From positions 1 to 64,000 of the forward strand of contig JADKKR010000001.1 of the NCBI GenBank assembly GCA_016720395.1: a stretch of 64,000 nt of DNA, written 5' to 3'. The notes under the pieces were generated by a model. It saw nothing but the letters and a program-made list of their open reading frames with translations. It searched no databases and was not told the origin of the DNA. Below are positions 28,767-37,882 of this stretch, in pieces (position 1 is the stretch's first letter; every line of letters begins with the position of its first letter). The DNA is from Geobacteraceae bacterium. Its GTDB lineage: Bacteria > Desulfobacterota > Desulfuromonadia > Geobacterales > Pseudopelobacteraceae. Made by a program: the position numbers and the translations under genes.

Positions 28767-28996
28767 TGAAGCCCGGTCTCCGTAACACCGCCGGCATCAA
28801 GAACTTCACGGGATATTCGTTCAAGGCGACATGGCGGGCTCTTTACCGGCTTCCCGTCACCCATTTCCCCTTGATCCTGCCGGGGGCTCATCCGCTGGCC
28901 TCGTTTTTCATCCTGCGGAGACTGAAAGGTCTCGGTTTTTCAAACGGCAGGGTTGTAACATCTGAAAACGGTCTGGTTGTCTACGCCCACCGCTAA
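28766..28996 (+). CDS. Possible small hypothetical protein coupled to prfC
   Basis: The frame encodes 76 aa. Its ATG shares the last base of the prfC stop (TGATG), the classical arrangement for coupled re-initiation. The sequence is basic with aromatic residues (ATWRALYRLPVTHFP) and no membrane helix or known motif. It may be real or an accidental extension; comparison in relatives would decide. Confidence 0.35.
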   Translation: MKPGLRNTAGIKNFTGYSFKATWRALYRLPVTHFPLILPGAHPLASFFILRRLKGLGFSNGRVVTSENGLVVYAHR

Positions 28997-29143
28997 CGCC
29001 CGCTTTACCCTTCTGCGCCCCGTCCCGCCGGCGTTACCGGTAATTTCAGCCTTGCAACTCCCCGGACGGGCGTGTATTATTTCGCCCCACTCCGCGCTTA
29101 ACGGCAGCGGGGACGGTATCTTGAACACAACCACAGGTGGCCA

Positions 29144-31486
29144 ATGGCAAAACTGTATATCGTAGGCACCGGCCCCGGCGACATCAGCCATCTGACGGAG
29201 GCGGCCCGCCAGGCCATCTCCGCATCCACCACCATCATCGGCTACAACAACTACATTGACCTGATCCGGCCGCTGGTTGCTGGAAAGCAACTCATCGCTA
29301 CAGCCATGATGCAGGAGGTTGATCGCTGCCGGGCGGCCATACAGCTAGCCCGGGACGGTGAGACCGTCGCCCTGGTGTCGGGAGGAGATGCGGGAATTTA
29401 CGGCATGGCAGGCCTGGTATTCGAGCTGATCGAGATCGACCGCCGACAGGACAGTCGCCTCCCGGCAGACTCATCACCCGAGATTTGCGTCATCCCCGGC
29501 ATATCCGCAATTCAGGCCGCCGCTTCCGTGCTCGGCGCCCCTCTCATGCACGACTTCGCCGTAATTTCGCTCTCCGACCTGCTCACGCCCTGGGATCTTA
29601 TCAAGACCCGCCTGGAAGCGGCGGCACGCGCAGACTTCGTGATCGTCATCTTCAATCCGCGCAGCAAAAGCCGAATCACGCAAATCGAGGAAGCCCGGCG
29701 CATCATCCTCACTGCGCGTCCGGCGGAGACCCCGGCCGGAATCGTCCGCAACGCCTGTCGGGAAGCAGAAAACGCTACGGTCACCACCCTAGAATCTCTC
29801 CTCGACCATGAAATTGACATGTCCACCATCGTCATCATCGGTAATTCCAGCACCTTTGTGGACAGCAGGGGACGCATGGTCACACCCCGCGGTTATGCGA
29901 CCAAATACGGCCCCCGCACGGTGCCGTCAGCTGAGGTGTCGGCACAGGTCCCGGAAGGCCCCCTCCCGAATGCCGCGGCGGTCATGTTCTGCGGCACCGC
30001 TTCGGATGTGGGCAAATCGGTTATAACTGCCGGATTCTGCCGGCTGCTGCTGAAAATGGGGATTTCTGTCGCCCCCTTCAAATCCCAGAACATGTCACTC
30101 AATTCCTTTGTAACCCCCGAGGGTGGCGAGATCGGCCGGGCTCAGGCCATGCAGGCGCAGGCCTGCGACATCAGTCCGCATACCGACATGAACCCGATCC
30201 TGCTCAAACCGAATTCCGACACCGGCAGCCAGGTAATCGTCCAGGGGCGGCCGGTGGGAAACATGAACGTCCAGGAGTACGACGTCTTCAAGCCAAAGGT
30301 TCTCGATACGGTGCGGGAATGTTTCGAGCACCTGCACCAGGCATACGAGTTCATCGTCATCGAAGGTGCCGGCAGTATCTCCGAGATTAACCTGCGACAT
30401 GCCGATATCGCCAACCTGAAGGTTGCCCTGATGGCCCGCTGCCCGGTAATCCTCGTGGCGGATATCGACCGGGGCGGTGTATTCGCCCAGATCGTCGGGA
30501 CCATCGAGCTGCTCGAACCACTGGAACGGGACTATATCAAGGGCATCATCATCAACAAGTTCCGCGGGGATGCATCAATCCTCCAGCCGGGACTCGACTT
30601 CGTCCTGGAAAGGACCGGCATTCCGGTGCTGGGTGTCCTGCCCTGGATGTCCGACCTCTCTCTGCCTGCCGAAGACAGCATCGCCCTCACCAGTCGCTCC
30701 AAGGTCGTCAGCATCATTGCAGGACACAAGCGGATCCATATAGGGGTACTCAAGCTGCCGCGCATCTCAAATTTTACCGATTTCGACGCACTACAGACAG
30801 AACCTGATGTCAGCATCAGCTATGTAGAGACGTCCGGACAGATCAATGCTCTGGACGTCCTGATCATTCCCGGCAGCAAATCCACGATAGCCGATCTCTA
30901 CTTTCTGATGGAACGGGGGATCTACGACGAGATAAAGGCCTTTAACGGTCGTATCATCGGCATTTGCGGCGGTTACCAGATGCTCGGACAGCGGGTACTC
31001 GACCCCCACGGCATTGAATCTGCGGTGAGAGAGGCCACCGGACTCGGGCTCCTGCCGGTGGAAACAGAAATGCTGCCGGAAAAAGAGACCCATCAGGTTC
31101 TGGCCTATCTGGATGAGGGTGGCTTGCGGGTAGCCCCCGGCAGCAGCGGAGTCATCAGCGGTTATGAGATACACATGGGCAGGACGACCAGTCTGGGGGC
31201 TTCACTGCCATTTGCCCGCATCTTCCGCCGGGGTGAGAGCTATGAAACCATCGAGGACGGCACCGTCTCCGGCGATGGCAGGATCTTCGGCACCTACCTT
31301 CACGGCATTTTTGACAATGAGCACTTCCTTGAGGTCTATCTCAACGGCATCCGCATGGAAAAGGGCATGCCACAGCGACGCAGAAGAGATGACAAGCCGG
31401 CACATGACCCCTTTGACCAACTGGCCGAACACCTCCGTCAGAATCTTGATATCAGACAACTGCTGGACATCTGCGGACTGGAATAG
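29144..31486 (+). CDS. CobJ-CobQ fusion: precorrin-3B C17-methyltransferase / cobyric acid synthase
   Basis: The product is 780 aa, two cobalamin-synthesis enzymes in one chain. Residues 1 to about 245 are a SAM-dependent CobJ/CbiH methyltransferase (LYIVGTGPGD at the start, SGGDAGIYGMA). After a short Pro/Glu linker, residues about 275-780 are CobQ/CbiP: P-loop-like CGTASDVGKS, GAGSISEINL, nucleophile Cys in GICGGYQMLG, and His in FGTYLHGIFDN of the glutamine amidotransferase domain. CobQ amidates adenosylcobyrinic acid diamide to cobyric acid. The two steps are far apart in the pathway, so the fusion likely serves stoichiometry rather than channeling (inference). cbiB follows with a 1-bp overlap. 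Confidence 0.93.
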   Translation: MAKLYIVGTGPGDISHLTEAARQAISASTTIIGYNNYIDLIRPLVAGKQLIATAMMQEVDRCRAAIQLARDGETVALVSGGDAGIYGMAGLVFELIEIDRRQDSRLPADSSPEICVIPGISAIQAAASVLGAPLMHDFAVISLSDLLTPWDLIKTRLEAAARADFVIVIFNPRSKSRITQIEEARRIILTARPAETPAGIVRNACREAENATVTTLESLLDHEIDMSTIVIIGNSSTFVDSRGRMVTPRGYATKYGPRTVPSAEVSAQVPEGPLPNAAAVMFCGTASDVGKSVITAGFCRLLLKMGISVAPFKSQNMSLNSFVTPEGGEIGRAQAMQAQACDISPHTDMNPILLKPNSDTGSQVIVQGRPVGNMNVQEYDVFKPKVLDTVRECFEHLHQAYEFIVIEGAGSISEINLRHADIANLKVALMARCPVILVADIDRGGVFAQIVGTIELLEPLERDYIKGIIINKFRGDASILQPGLDFVLERTGIPVLGVLPWMSDLSLPAEDSIALTSRSKVVSIIAGHKRIHIGVLKLPRISNFTDFDALQTEPDVSISYVETSGQINALDVLIIPGSKSTIADLYFLMERGIYDEIKAFNGRIIGICGGYQMLGQRVLDPHGIESAVREATGLGLLPVETEMLPEKETHQVLAYLDEGGLRVAPGSSGVISGYEIHMGRTTSLGASLPFARIFRRGESYETIEDGTVSGDGRIFGTYLHGIFDNEHFLEVYLNGIRMEKGMPQRRRRDDKPAHDPFDQLAEHLRQNLDIRQLLDICGLE

Positions 31487-32457
31487 TGTTCACAGCCGAT
31501 CCGGCCATTCTTGTCGCAGCGCTTCTGCTCGATCTTGCCCTGGGTGACCCCCGCTGGCTGCCGCATCCTGTGATCATCATCGGCCGCCTGATCAGCACCC
31601 TCGAAACTATCCTCATCAGAATCACATCACACAAGCGCTGCGCAGGCATTTTACTTCTGCTCATCACCGCAGGAAGTGCCGGAACCGCGACCTGGCTACT
31701 TATCCGGGGGAGCTGGCTTCTTCACCCGCTGGCTGGTTTCCTGGTGGCCGCAGGCATTTCCTACACCTGCCTGGCCGCCCGTTCACTGCACCGCGAGTCA
31801 GCCCTGGTAGCAGATGCGCTGGCTGCCGGCAACATCATCGAGGCGCGTAGCAGACTGGCCTTTATTGTCGGCAGGGATACCGAATCCCTTGATGAAGACG
31901 AGATCTGGCGTGCACTCATCGAAACCGTGGCTGAAAACACCTCCGACGGTATCATCGCTCCACTGTTCTGGCTGACCGTAGCCGGCCCGGTAGGCGGCAT
32001 GGTCTACAAGGCCGTCAGCACACTGGATTCGATGGTAGGTTATCGCAACGAGCATTATCTGCGTTTCGGCTGGGCATCGGCCCGCATGGACGACCTGCTC
32101 AACTTTATTCCGGCACGCCTGACCGCCCTGTTGATGATCCTGGCCGCCCTACTTGCCGGGCTCTCCCCGAAAGGCGCCCTGTCAATCACGCTGCGCGACC
32201 GCCTGAAACACCCTTCCCCCAACAGCGGTCACCCCGAGGCTGCTGCTGCCGGCGCACTGGGTGTCCGGCTTGGTGGATCTGCCAGTTATAGCGGTATCGG
32301 TTCCTGGAAAGCACACATCGGTGATCCGCTGCAGCCGCTTGACGTGCATGCATATCGGGGTATGCTTACGCTCATGTACCTGACGACAATGTTAATGGCG
32401 GCCGCCTGCATTGCAGGCTCGTTCGCCCTGGGAGGCTCCCTTGTCCCACACCTATGA
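31486..32457 (+). CDS. cbiB: Adenosylcobinamide-phosphate synthase (CbiB/CobD)
   Basis: The product is 323 aa, a polytopic membrane protein joining cobyric acid to aminopropanol (phosphate). Signatures: LLLDLALGDPRWLPHPV at the N-terminus, ENTSDGIIAPLFW, and the YRNEHYLRFGWASARMDD region. The GTG start overlaps the stop of the CobJ-CobQ gene (taGTG), so translation is coupled. Confidence 0.93.
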   Translation: MFTADPAILVAALLLDLALGDPRWLPHPVIIIGRLISTLETILIRITSHKRCAGILLLLITAGSAGTATWLLIRGSWLLHPLAGFLVAAGISYTCLAARSLHRESALVADALAAGNIIEARSRLAFIVGRDTESLDEDEIWRALIETVAENTSDGIIAPLFWLTVAGPVGGMVYKAVSTLDSMVGYRNEHYLRFGWASARMDDLLNFIPARLTALLMILAALLAGLSPKGALSITLRDRLKHPSPNSGHPEAAAAGALGVRLGGSASYSGIGSWKAHIGDPLQPLDVHAYRGMLTLMYLTTMLMAAACIAGSFALGGSLVPHL

Positions 32458-33517
32458 CCACGGCGGCAACATCTTCGATATAGCCCGACATCTCAATGCC
32501 GAGCCATCCGGCATCATCGATTTTTCGGCCAGCATCAATCCGCTGGGGCTGTCGCCGATCGTAAGAAAATCACTGATCTGCTCCCTGGACAGCCTGGTTC
32601 ACTACCCGGACAATACCCACCGCGATCTGAAACAGGCACTGGGCAATCACCACGGCCTGTCACCTGCGAACATTGTCATCGCCAATGGTTCAACAGAGAT
32701 CATCTACCACCTGCCGGCCATGCTCCCCGGCTCACGGGCCCTGATCATTTCACCCTCCTTCAACGAGTACGTACGCGCTCTTGGCCAGCATCACTGGGAG
32801 GTACACCACTTCACCCTCAAACCGGAAAACAATTTCCTGATCGACCTGGCTGCGCTGGAACATGCCCTGGCCGATGGATTCGATGCCCTCTACCTCTGCA
32901 ACCCCGGCAATCCCAACGGGACCCTCTACAATCTGAGAACCATCGAAAAGATCTACAGTATGTGCATCGCCTCCGGTACCTTCCTGGTTCTGGACGAGGC
33001 CTTCATGGACTTCTGCGAGGATTCGTCCGCTAAACGGGATATCGTCAAAGGCGACAACGGTATCGTACTGCGTTCCATGACCAAATTCTTCGGAATTCCC
33101 GGGTTGCGCCTGGGCTACGCTCTTTCCAGCACGACCATGGCCGATCGGCTGGATGCCATGGGCGGCCCCTGGAGTGTCAACACCCTGGCGCTTGCGGCGG
33201 GGGTTGCCGCCCTGCAGGATAAAGAACATAACCAGCGGACAGTCGAATATATCCGCCAGGAGCGCCGCAGCTTTTTTGACCGTCTTTCCGGGTTCAGGCA
33301 GCTCAAGGTCTATCCTTCCAGCGCCAATTTCCTCCTGGCGGAGATCACCGACGGCATGCCGGCCACGGAGCTGCGGGACCGCCTGATGCACCAGCGCATC
33401 CTGATCCGTGACTGCTCTAACTTCATGGGACTTTCGCCGAGATTTTTCCGGGTCGCTGTGCGGACCACGGAGGAAAATGATCGTTTGATGACGGCGTTGA
33501 AGAGGATTCTGAAATAG
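32441..33517 (+). CDS. Threonine-phosphate decarboxylase-like PLP enzyme (CobD/CobC type)
   Basis: The product is 358 aa from a TTG at 32441 with GGGAG about 7 bases upstream; a TTG at 32411 is also open. A class I/II aminotransferase fold with the opening HGGNIFDIARHL and DFSASINPLG typical of cobalamin CobD/CobC, CNPGNPNG, and the PLP lysine in RSMTKFFGIPGLRLGY. It would supply (R)-1-amino-2-propanol phosphate for CbiB. It overlaps the end of cbiB by 17 bp. A histidinol-phosphate aminotransferase is the alternative, made unlikely by context. Confidence 0.88.
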   Translation: MSHTYDHGGNIFDIARHLNAEPSGIIDFSASINPLGLSPIVRKSLICSLDSLVHYPDNTHRDLKQALGNHHGLSPANIVIANGSTEIIYHLPAMLPGSRALIISPSFNEYVRALGQHHWEVHHFTLKPENNFLIDLAALEHALADGFDALYLCNPGNPNGTLYNLRTIEKIYSMCIASGTFLVLDEAFMDFCEDSSAKRDIVKGDNGIVLRSMTKFFGIPGLRLGYALSSTTMADRLDAMGGPWSVNTLALAAGVAALQDKEHNQRTVEYIRQERRSFFDRLSGFRQLKVYPSSANFLLAEITDGMPATELRDRLMHQRILIRDCSNFMGLSPRFFRVAVRTTEENDRLMTALKRILK

Positions 33518-33569
33518 GCGGGGAACTGCAGGGTGGCTGAAAGCCCTCCTGAAACCTGTCATAAATGAA

Positions 33570-33607
33570 AACGAGGATGACCGTTTCCGGGCATCCTCGT
33601 TTTTTTT
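33570..33607. terminator. Bidirectional intrinsic terminator after cobalamin block
   Basis: Stem AACGAGGATG/CATCCTCGTT with a 12-nt loop, followed by eight T on the plus strand and by TTTTCATTT on the minus strand. It can end the cobalamin transcript and any RNA coming from the minus side. Confidence 0.88.
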
Positions 33608-33609
33608 AA

Positions 33610-33735
33610 TCTCTCCACCCTGCCGTCGGGGTTAAGGGCCTCCGGCGAGTTTCCTTAACGGTGGAAGTCGGTTTGCTGCTTCAGGCAATTCCCGCGTAAT
33701 GGGGCAGCACACCGCAACAGGGAGCAACTTCCGTT
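33610..33735 (-). ncRNA. Candidate structured RNA (possible 6S RNA)
   Basis: No gene fits here but the base-pairing is extensive. On the minus strand: stem GGAAGTTG/CGACTTCC (33725-33732 with 33663-33670) enclosing TGCTGC/GCAGCA (33704-33709 with 33674-33679). A second hairpin follows, TCCACC/GGTGGA closing GTTAAGG/CCTTAAC (33653-33659 with 33631-33637). CCCTG (minus strand, 33718-33722) can also pair with CAGGG (33618-33622), closing the whole RNA. The layout, with a local hairpin on the 3' side and an end resembling GGCAGGGTGGAGAGATT, recalls 6S RNA. Family and strand are inference. It ends next to the bidirectional terminator at 33570-33607. Confidence 0.4.
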
Positions 33736-33857
33736 TTGTTTAGCATTCCGCCCGGGCGTTTCGACCGACGAGCAGGGTAGAGAGAACATCGTGTTGAATA
33801 ATTATTACGCTTCGCACGGGACAATTTCAAGCTGTTTTTATCGGACCAAAACGGTCG

Positions 33858-34865
33858 CTAAGCGAGGTAATTCAGCAGACGCTTCACGTCACCCATCAGA
33901 TGTTCGAAACCGGGGAAGGTCAGCGACTGAGGGCCGTCCGACAGCGCCTTCTCCGGTTCGGGATGCACCTCCACCAGAACGCCGTGGGCGCCGGCCACCA
34001 TGGCGGCCAGGGTCATGGGCGGAACCAGGCTGCGTTTGCCGGTGGCGTGTGACGGGTCGACCATGATCGGCAGGTGCGACAACTCCTTGATCAGCGGTAC
34101 GACAGACAGGTCCAGGGTGTTGCGGGTGGCGGTCTCGAAGGTGCGGATACCCCGCTCGCAGAGAATAACCTGTTCATTTCCCTCGGCCAGGATATATTCG
34201 GCCGCGGCCAGGAACTCCTCCACCGTGGCGCTCATGCCGCGCTTGAGCAGCACCGGCTTACGGATCCTGCCCAGTTCGCGCAGCAGATCGAAGTTCTGCA
34301 TGTTGCGTGCACCCACCTGCAAAAGGTCGGCATATTCGGCCACCAACCCGATGTTATCCAGGCTCATGATCTCGGTCACAATCGGCAGGCCGCTTTCTTT
34401 TCCGGCAATGGCCAGCAGTTTCAGCCCCTCTTCACGCAGTCCCTGGAAGGTATGCGGCCCGGTGCGCGGTTTGAAGGCCCCGCCCCGCAGCATGTCGCCG
34501 CCGCACTTCTTCACGAAGAGCGCCGTCTTGACGATCTGCTCCTCACTCTCCACAGCACACGGCCCACCCACCACCACCGGGCGACACCCCTGACCGACCT
34601 TGACCCCGGCTACATCCACAATCGTCGGTTCGGGATGAAAATCACGCGAAACAAGCTTGTAGGGCTTGGAGACATGGAGCACACGCTGTACGCCGGACAT
34701 CTCCAGAATCTTGGTATCATCAACATAACCGTGGTTGCCCAGTACGCCGATGGCGGTGCGCTCGCTGCCCGGAATCGGTTCAGCCCTGAACCCCATATCC
34801 TTAACAACTTCGGAAATAGCATCAACATCCGCCTGTGTGGCGTTGTGGTTCATAACAATCAGCAT
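33858..34865 (-). CDS. aroF: 3-deoxy-7-phosphoheptulonate (DAHP) synthase
   Basis: The product is 335 aa; first step of aromatic amino acid synthesis from PEP and erythrose-4-phosphate. An N-terminal ACT/ferredoxin-like regulatory domain of about 70 residues (MLIVMNHNATQADVDAIS) precedes a KDO8P/DAHP synthase barrel with GGPCAVES, GGAFKPRTGPHTFQG, LLKRGMSAT and the metal-site region MVDPSHATGKR. This is the AroA-I-beta type known from Thermotoga. Transketolase, the source of erythrose-4-phosphate, lies close by on the same strand. Confidence 0.94.
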   Translation of the reverse strand: MLIVMNHNATQADVDAISEVVKDMGFRAEPIPGSERTAIGVLGNHGYVDDTKILEMSGVQRVLHVSKPYKLVSRDFHPEPTIVDVAGVKVGQGCRPVVVGGPCAVESEEQIVKTALFVKKCGGDMLRGGAFKPRTGPHTFQGLREEGLKLLAIAGKESGLPIVTEIMSLDNIGLVAEYADLLQVGARNMQNFDLLRELGRIRKPVLLKRGMSATVEEFLAAAEYILAEGNEQVILCERGIRTFETATRNTLDLSVVPLIKELSHLPIMVDPSHATGKRSLVPPMTLAAMVAGAHGVLVEVHPEPEKALSDGPQSLTFPGFEHLMGDVKRLLNYLA

Positions 34866-34886
34866 ACAAACTCCTTAACGACGTAT

Positions 34887-35009
34887 GTAACCACGAAGTA
34901 CACGAAGAAACACAAAGAAAACATAGATCCACGGGAGATTGCAACCCGCGTAAGTGTCAGTCTGCATTTCGGCTATTATTGGTGACCCTTCGTGACCTTC
35001 GTGGTAAAT
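34887..35009. repeat. Dispersed inverted-repeat intergenic element (copy D)
   Basis: The left arm taaccacgaagtacacgaag (from 34887) is inverted in the right arm gacccttcgtgaccttcgtg (34984 onward, ending gtggtaaat). The arm core here is cacgaag rather than acggaga. It fills the gap between the Crp/Fnr gene and aroF. Confidence 0.65.
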
Positions 35010-35019
35010 CGCACTGCTT

Positions 35020-35709
35020 CTACTCGTGGCGTTCACACAGTTTCTGCAGCTTCTCCATCTGATGGATCACCACCCGGTTGCCCTGTACCTCAATGATACC
35101 CTCTTCTTTCATCTTCTTGAAGGTGCGGGAGATGGTTTCACTGGCGGTGCCCAGTCGCGAAGCGATCTCACCCTTTTTTATTCCCAGGTCGACATAGGTG
35201 ATCCCACCGAAACTGGTGGATTTCTCTTCTGCCCGGCGGACCAGAAATGAAGCCAGCCGCGAGGTGACATCAGCAAACGAGAGCTCCTCAATCTGTCGGG
35301 CAAATCGGCGCAGCATCAATGAGAGCGAGACTACCAGGTTCAGGGAGAAGCCGGGGTTTCTGCCCATCAGCTCCAGGAAGCCCTCCCTGGGCAGGTACAA
35401 CACCTCTCCGGCCTCCATGGCACGTGCCTCGGCCGGGTATTTACCGTCCCCGAAGAAGGCCGCCTCGGCAAATGTCTCACCAGGACGGACAAAGTGCAAC
35501 ACCTTCTCCCGACCGTCATGCGCGATCCGGCAGAGCTTGATGCTGCCGGACACCAGCAGGTAGAAACCGGTGGCGACATCGCCCTCCCCGAACAGGGATT
35601 CACCCTTCCTGAACTTGCGCCGCACGGTGATCGTGGCAAGCTCGGCCAGGTCAGGGTCGTTCAACCCGGAGAAGAGCATGGATTGTTTGAGCAGCGCGAT
35701 CAGTTCCAT
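35020..35709 (-). CDS. Crp/Fnr family transcriptional regulator
   Basis: The product is 229 aa. An N-terminal cyclic-nucleotide-binding-like beta roll (about 15-130; FRKGESLFGEGDVATGFYLLVSG, VRPGETFAEAAFFGDGKYPAEARA), a long dimer helix, and a winged helix with KGEIASRLGTASETISRTFKKMKEEG. No Fnr-type N-terminal Cys cluster is present, so it is not an Fe-S sensor. The phosphate-binding loop differs from E. coli Crp, so the effector is unknown. It is flanked on both sides by dispersed inverted-repeat elements and probably transcribed alone. Confidence 0.9.
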   Translation of the reverse strand: MELIALLKQSMLFSGLNDPDLAELATITVRRKFRKGESLFGEGDVATGFYLLVSGSIKLCRIAHDGREKVLHFVRPGETFAEAAFFGDGKYPAEARAMEAGEVLYLPREGFLELMGRNPGFSLNLVVSLSLMLRRFARQIEELSFADVTSRLASFLVRRAEEKSTSFGGITYVDLGIKKGEIASRLGTASETISRTFKKMKEEGIIEVQGNRVVIHQMEKLQKLCERHE

Positions 35710-35723
35710 AAATTAAAACCTTG

Positions 35724-35848
35724 CTCTCACAGAGCTCACAGAGACACGGAGAAAATCAAACAAAGAAACTGATTTTGATTATAACCCCAAAAGCCTTAAA
35801 TTCTGATTTTATGCTTTTCTCTGAGCCTCTGTGAGCTCTGTGAGAGAC
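35724..35848. repeat. Dispersed inverted-repeat intergenic element (copy E)
   Basis: The left arm ctctcacagagctcacagag (from 35724) pairs with the right arm ctctgtgagctctgtgagag (35827-35846) over about 20 bp with very few mismatches. The AT-rich centre is about 60 bp. It sits between tkt and the Crp/Fnr gene. Confidence 0.7.
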
Positions 35849-35851
35849 AAA

Positions 35852-37855
35852 TTATTTCTTCAAGAATATTTTGATCTTCTCCGCTACCTGGGGGGCGGTG
35901 AAGCCGAACTTCTCGGCCAGCACCTTATCAGGAGCCGAGGCGCCGAAATGCTCGATACCTATGAACAGGCCGTCGCAGCCGATAAAACGTCCCCAGGACT
36001 CACTACGCCCGGCCTCGAAAGCAACACGCGGAACCCCGGTCGGCAGGACCGCATCGCGGTAGGACTGCGGCTGGGCCATGAACTGCTCCAGGCAGGGCAC
36101 CGAGACGATACGGGCCTGGATGCCGTTTGCAGCCAGAGTGGCTGCCGCTTCGACGGCCACATGCACCTCGGAGCCGCTGGCCATGATCACAACATCAGCG
36201 GAAGCGGGAGCGGCAACCACATAGCCACCCTTGAGGCAATCGGCAGGGATGAAATCCGCCGACCGGGCAATAACCGGCAGTTTCTGGCGAGTCAGGATCA
36301 TGGCGGTCGGGCCGGTTGTGTGCTGCAGGGCCGAGACCCACATCATGGCGGTCTCGATGCCGTCGGCCGGACGGATGACCTGGACGTTGGGGATCAGGCG
36401 CAAAGAGGCCACATGCTCGATCGGCTGGTGGGTCGGGCCGTCTTCACCGACGAAGAAGGAATCGTGGGTGAAGATGTAGAGTGTCTGCAGGTTCATCAGT
36501 GCCGACAGGCGGATCGTCGGGCGGCAGTAATCGGAAAAGACCAGGAAGGTGGCGCCGTAGGGAATGAAGCAGCCGTAGAGCCCCATGCCGTTGACCACCG
36601 CACCCATGGCGTGTTCGCGGACGCCAAAGTGCAGGTTGCGTCCGGTAAAGGCGCCGGTCTGGATCGAACCGACACCCTTGATATCGCTGTTGTTAGAGGG
36701 CGCCAGATCGGCCGAACCGCCGACCAGCGAGGGCACCAGGGCGGCAGCCTTCTGCAGCACCGCGCCGGACAGGGCGCGGGTGGCGCCGTCCTTGCCGGCG
36801 ACGGCAGCCAGCAGTTCCTCCGCCAGGTTGGCCGGAAGCTGTTTGCCCCACATCTGGTCCCAGAGCCGGGCCTTTTCCGGATTGGTGGCACGCCACTCCG
36901 CAAAGCCGCGCTGCCATTCTGCATGGGTCGTCTTCTTGGCTGCGACCTGCGCGCGGCAGGTAGCCAGCACCTCATTGGGAATCTCGAAGGGACCGTAGCC
37001 CCAGCCCAGATTCCTGCGGGTGGCGGCGATCTCCTCGGCCCCCAGGGGCGAACCGTGGGCGCTGGAGGAACCCTGGCACTTCGGGCTGCCGTAGGCGATC
37101 TTGGTGGTGGCGATGATGAGCGAAGGCTTGCCGGTCTCGGCCTTGGCGGCGGCGATGGCGGCGGTGATCTGGGCGTAGTCATGGCCGTCGATGCTCTGGA
37201 CATGCCAGCCGCAGGCGTTGAAGCGACCAGCCACATCCTCGGACCAGGCCAGGTCGGTTGCACCTTCGATGGTGATGCTGTTGCTGTCGTAGATGTAGAC
37301 CAGGTTACCCAGCTTGAGGTGGCCGGCCAGTGCCGCGGCCTCGTAGCTGATCCCCTCCTGCAGGCAGCCGTCGCCCATCAGGGCGTAAATGGTGTGATCG
37401 ATGGGTTTGAAGGCCCCGGTGTTGAACCGCTCGGCCGCCATCCTGGCGGCGATACCCATGCCGACGCCATTGGCGAAGCCCTGGCCCAGCGGGCCGGTGG
37501 TGACCTCCACGCCGACGGTGTGCCCGTACTCGGGATGCCCCGGGGTCTTGCTCCCCCACTGGCGAAAGTTCTTCAACTCGTCCAGCGACAGGTCATAGCC
37601 GAACAGGTGCAGCAGTGAATAAAGCAGCATGGAGCCGTGGCCGGCCGACAGGATGAAGCGGTCGCGGTTGGCCCAGGTCGGGTCTTCGGGATTGAAGGAG
37701 AGGAAGTTGCCCCACAGGGAGAAGGCACAGTCGGCGGCTCCCATGGGGAGGCCGGGGTGGCCCGAATTGGCTTTGTCAACGGCATCGGCGGAGAGAAGTC
37801 TGATGGCATCGGCGCACTGCCGGGCCTTGTCTGCGGGGATAACGGTGGGCTGCAT
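35852..37855 (-). CDS. tkt: Transketolase
   Basis: The product is 667 aa, full length. ThDP-dependent; interconverts pentose-phosphate pathway sugars. Signatures: NSGHPGLPMGAADCAF at the N-terminus, GPLGQGFANGVGMGIA, ThDP/metal loop MGDGCLQEGISYEAA, middle pyrimidine domain with FVGEDGPTHQPIEH, and C-terminal domain GIEHFGASAP. AAGGAG lies upstream of the ATG. Only 27 bp separate it from thiL, so they form an operon. Confidence 0.96.
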   Translation of the reverse strand: MQPTVIPADKARQCADAIRLLSADAVDKANSGHPGLPMGAADCAFSLWGNFLSFNPEDPTWANRDRFILSAGHGSMLLYSLLHLFGYDLSLDELKNFRQWGSKTPGHPEYGHTVGVEVTTGPLGQGFANGVGMGIAARMAAERFNTGAFKPIDHTIYALMGDGCLQEGISYEAAALAGHLKLGNLVYIYDSNSITIEGATDLAWSEDVAGRFNACGWHVQSIDGHDYAQITAAIAAAKAETGKPSLIIATTKIAYGSPKCQGSSSAHGSPLGAEEIAATRRNLGWGYGPFEIPNEVLATCRAQVAAKKTTHAEWQRGFAEWRATNPEKARLWDQMWGKQLPANLAEELLAAVAGKDGATRALSGAVLQKAAALVPSLVGGSADLAPSNNSDIKGVGSIQTGAFTGRNLHFGVREHAMGAVVNGMGLYGCFIPYGATFLVFSDYCRPTIRLSALMNLQTLYIFTHDSFFVGEDGPTHQPIEHVASLRLIPNVQVIRPADGIETAMMWVSALQHTTGPTAMILTRQKLPVIARSADFIPADCLKGGYVVAAPASADVVIMASGSEVHVAVEAAATLAANGIQARIVSVPCLEQFMAQPQSYRDAVLPTGVPRVAFEAGRSESWGRFIGCDGLFIGIEHFGASAPDKVLAEKFGFTAPQVAEKIKIFLKK

Positions 37856-37882
37856 GTCGGTGATACTCCTTGCTGTGGTATG

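Noticed and set aside
28997..29143. Cobalamin riboswitch upstream of the CobJ-CobQ gene
   Set aside because: No recognisable B12 box or conserved core; only GC-rich sequence.
35831..37618. 595-codon open frame on the plus strand
   Set aside because: Antisense to transketolase in GC-rich sequence; the minus-strand frame carries all transketolase signatures.
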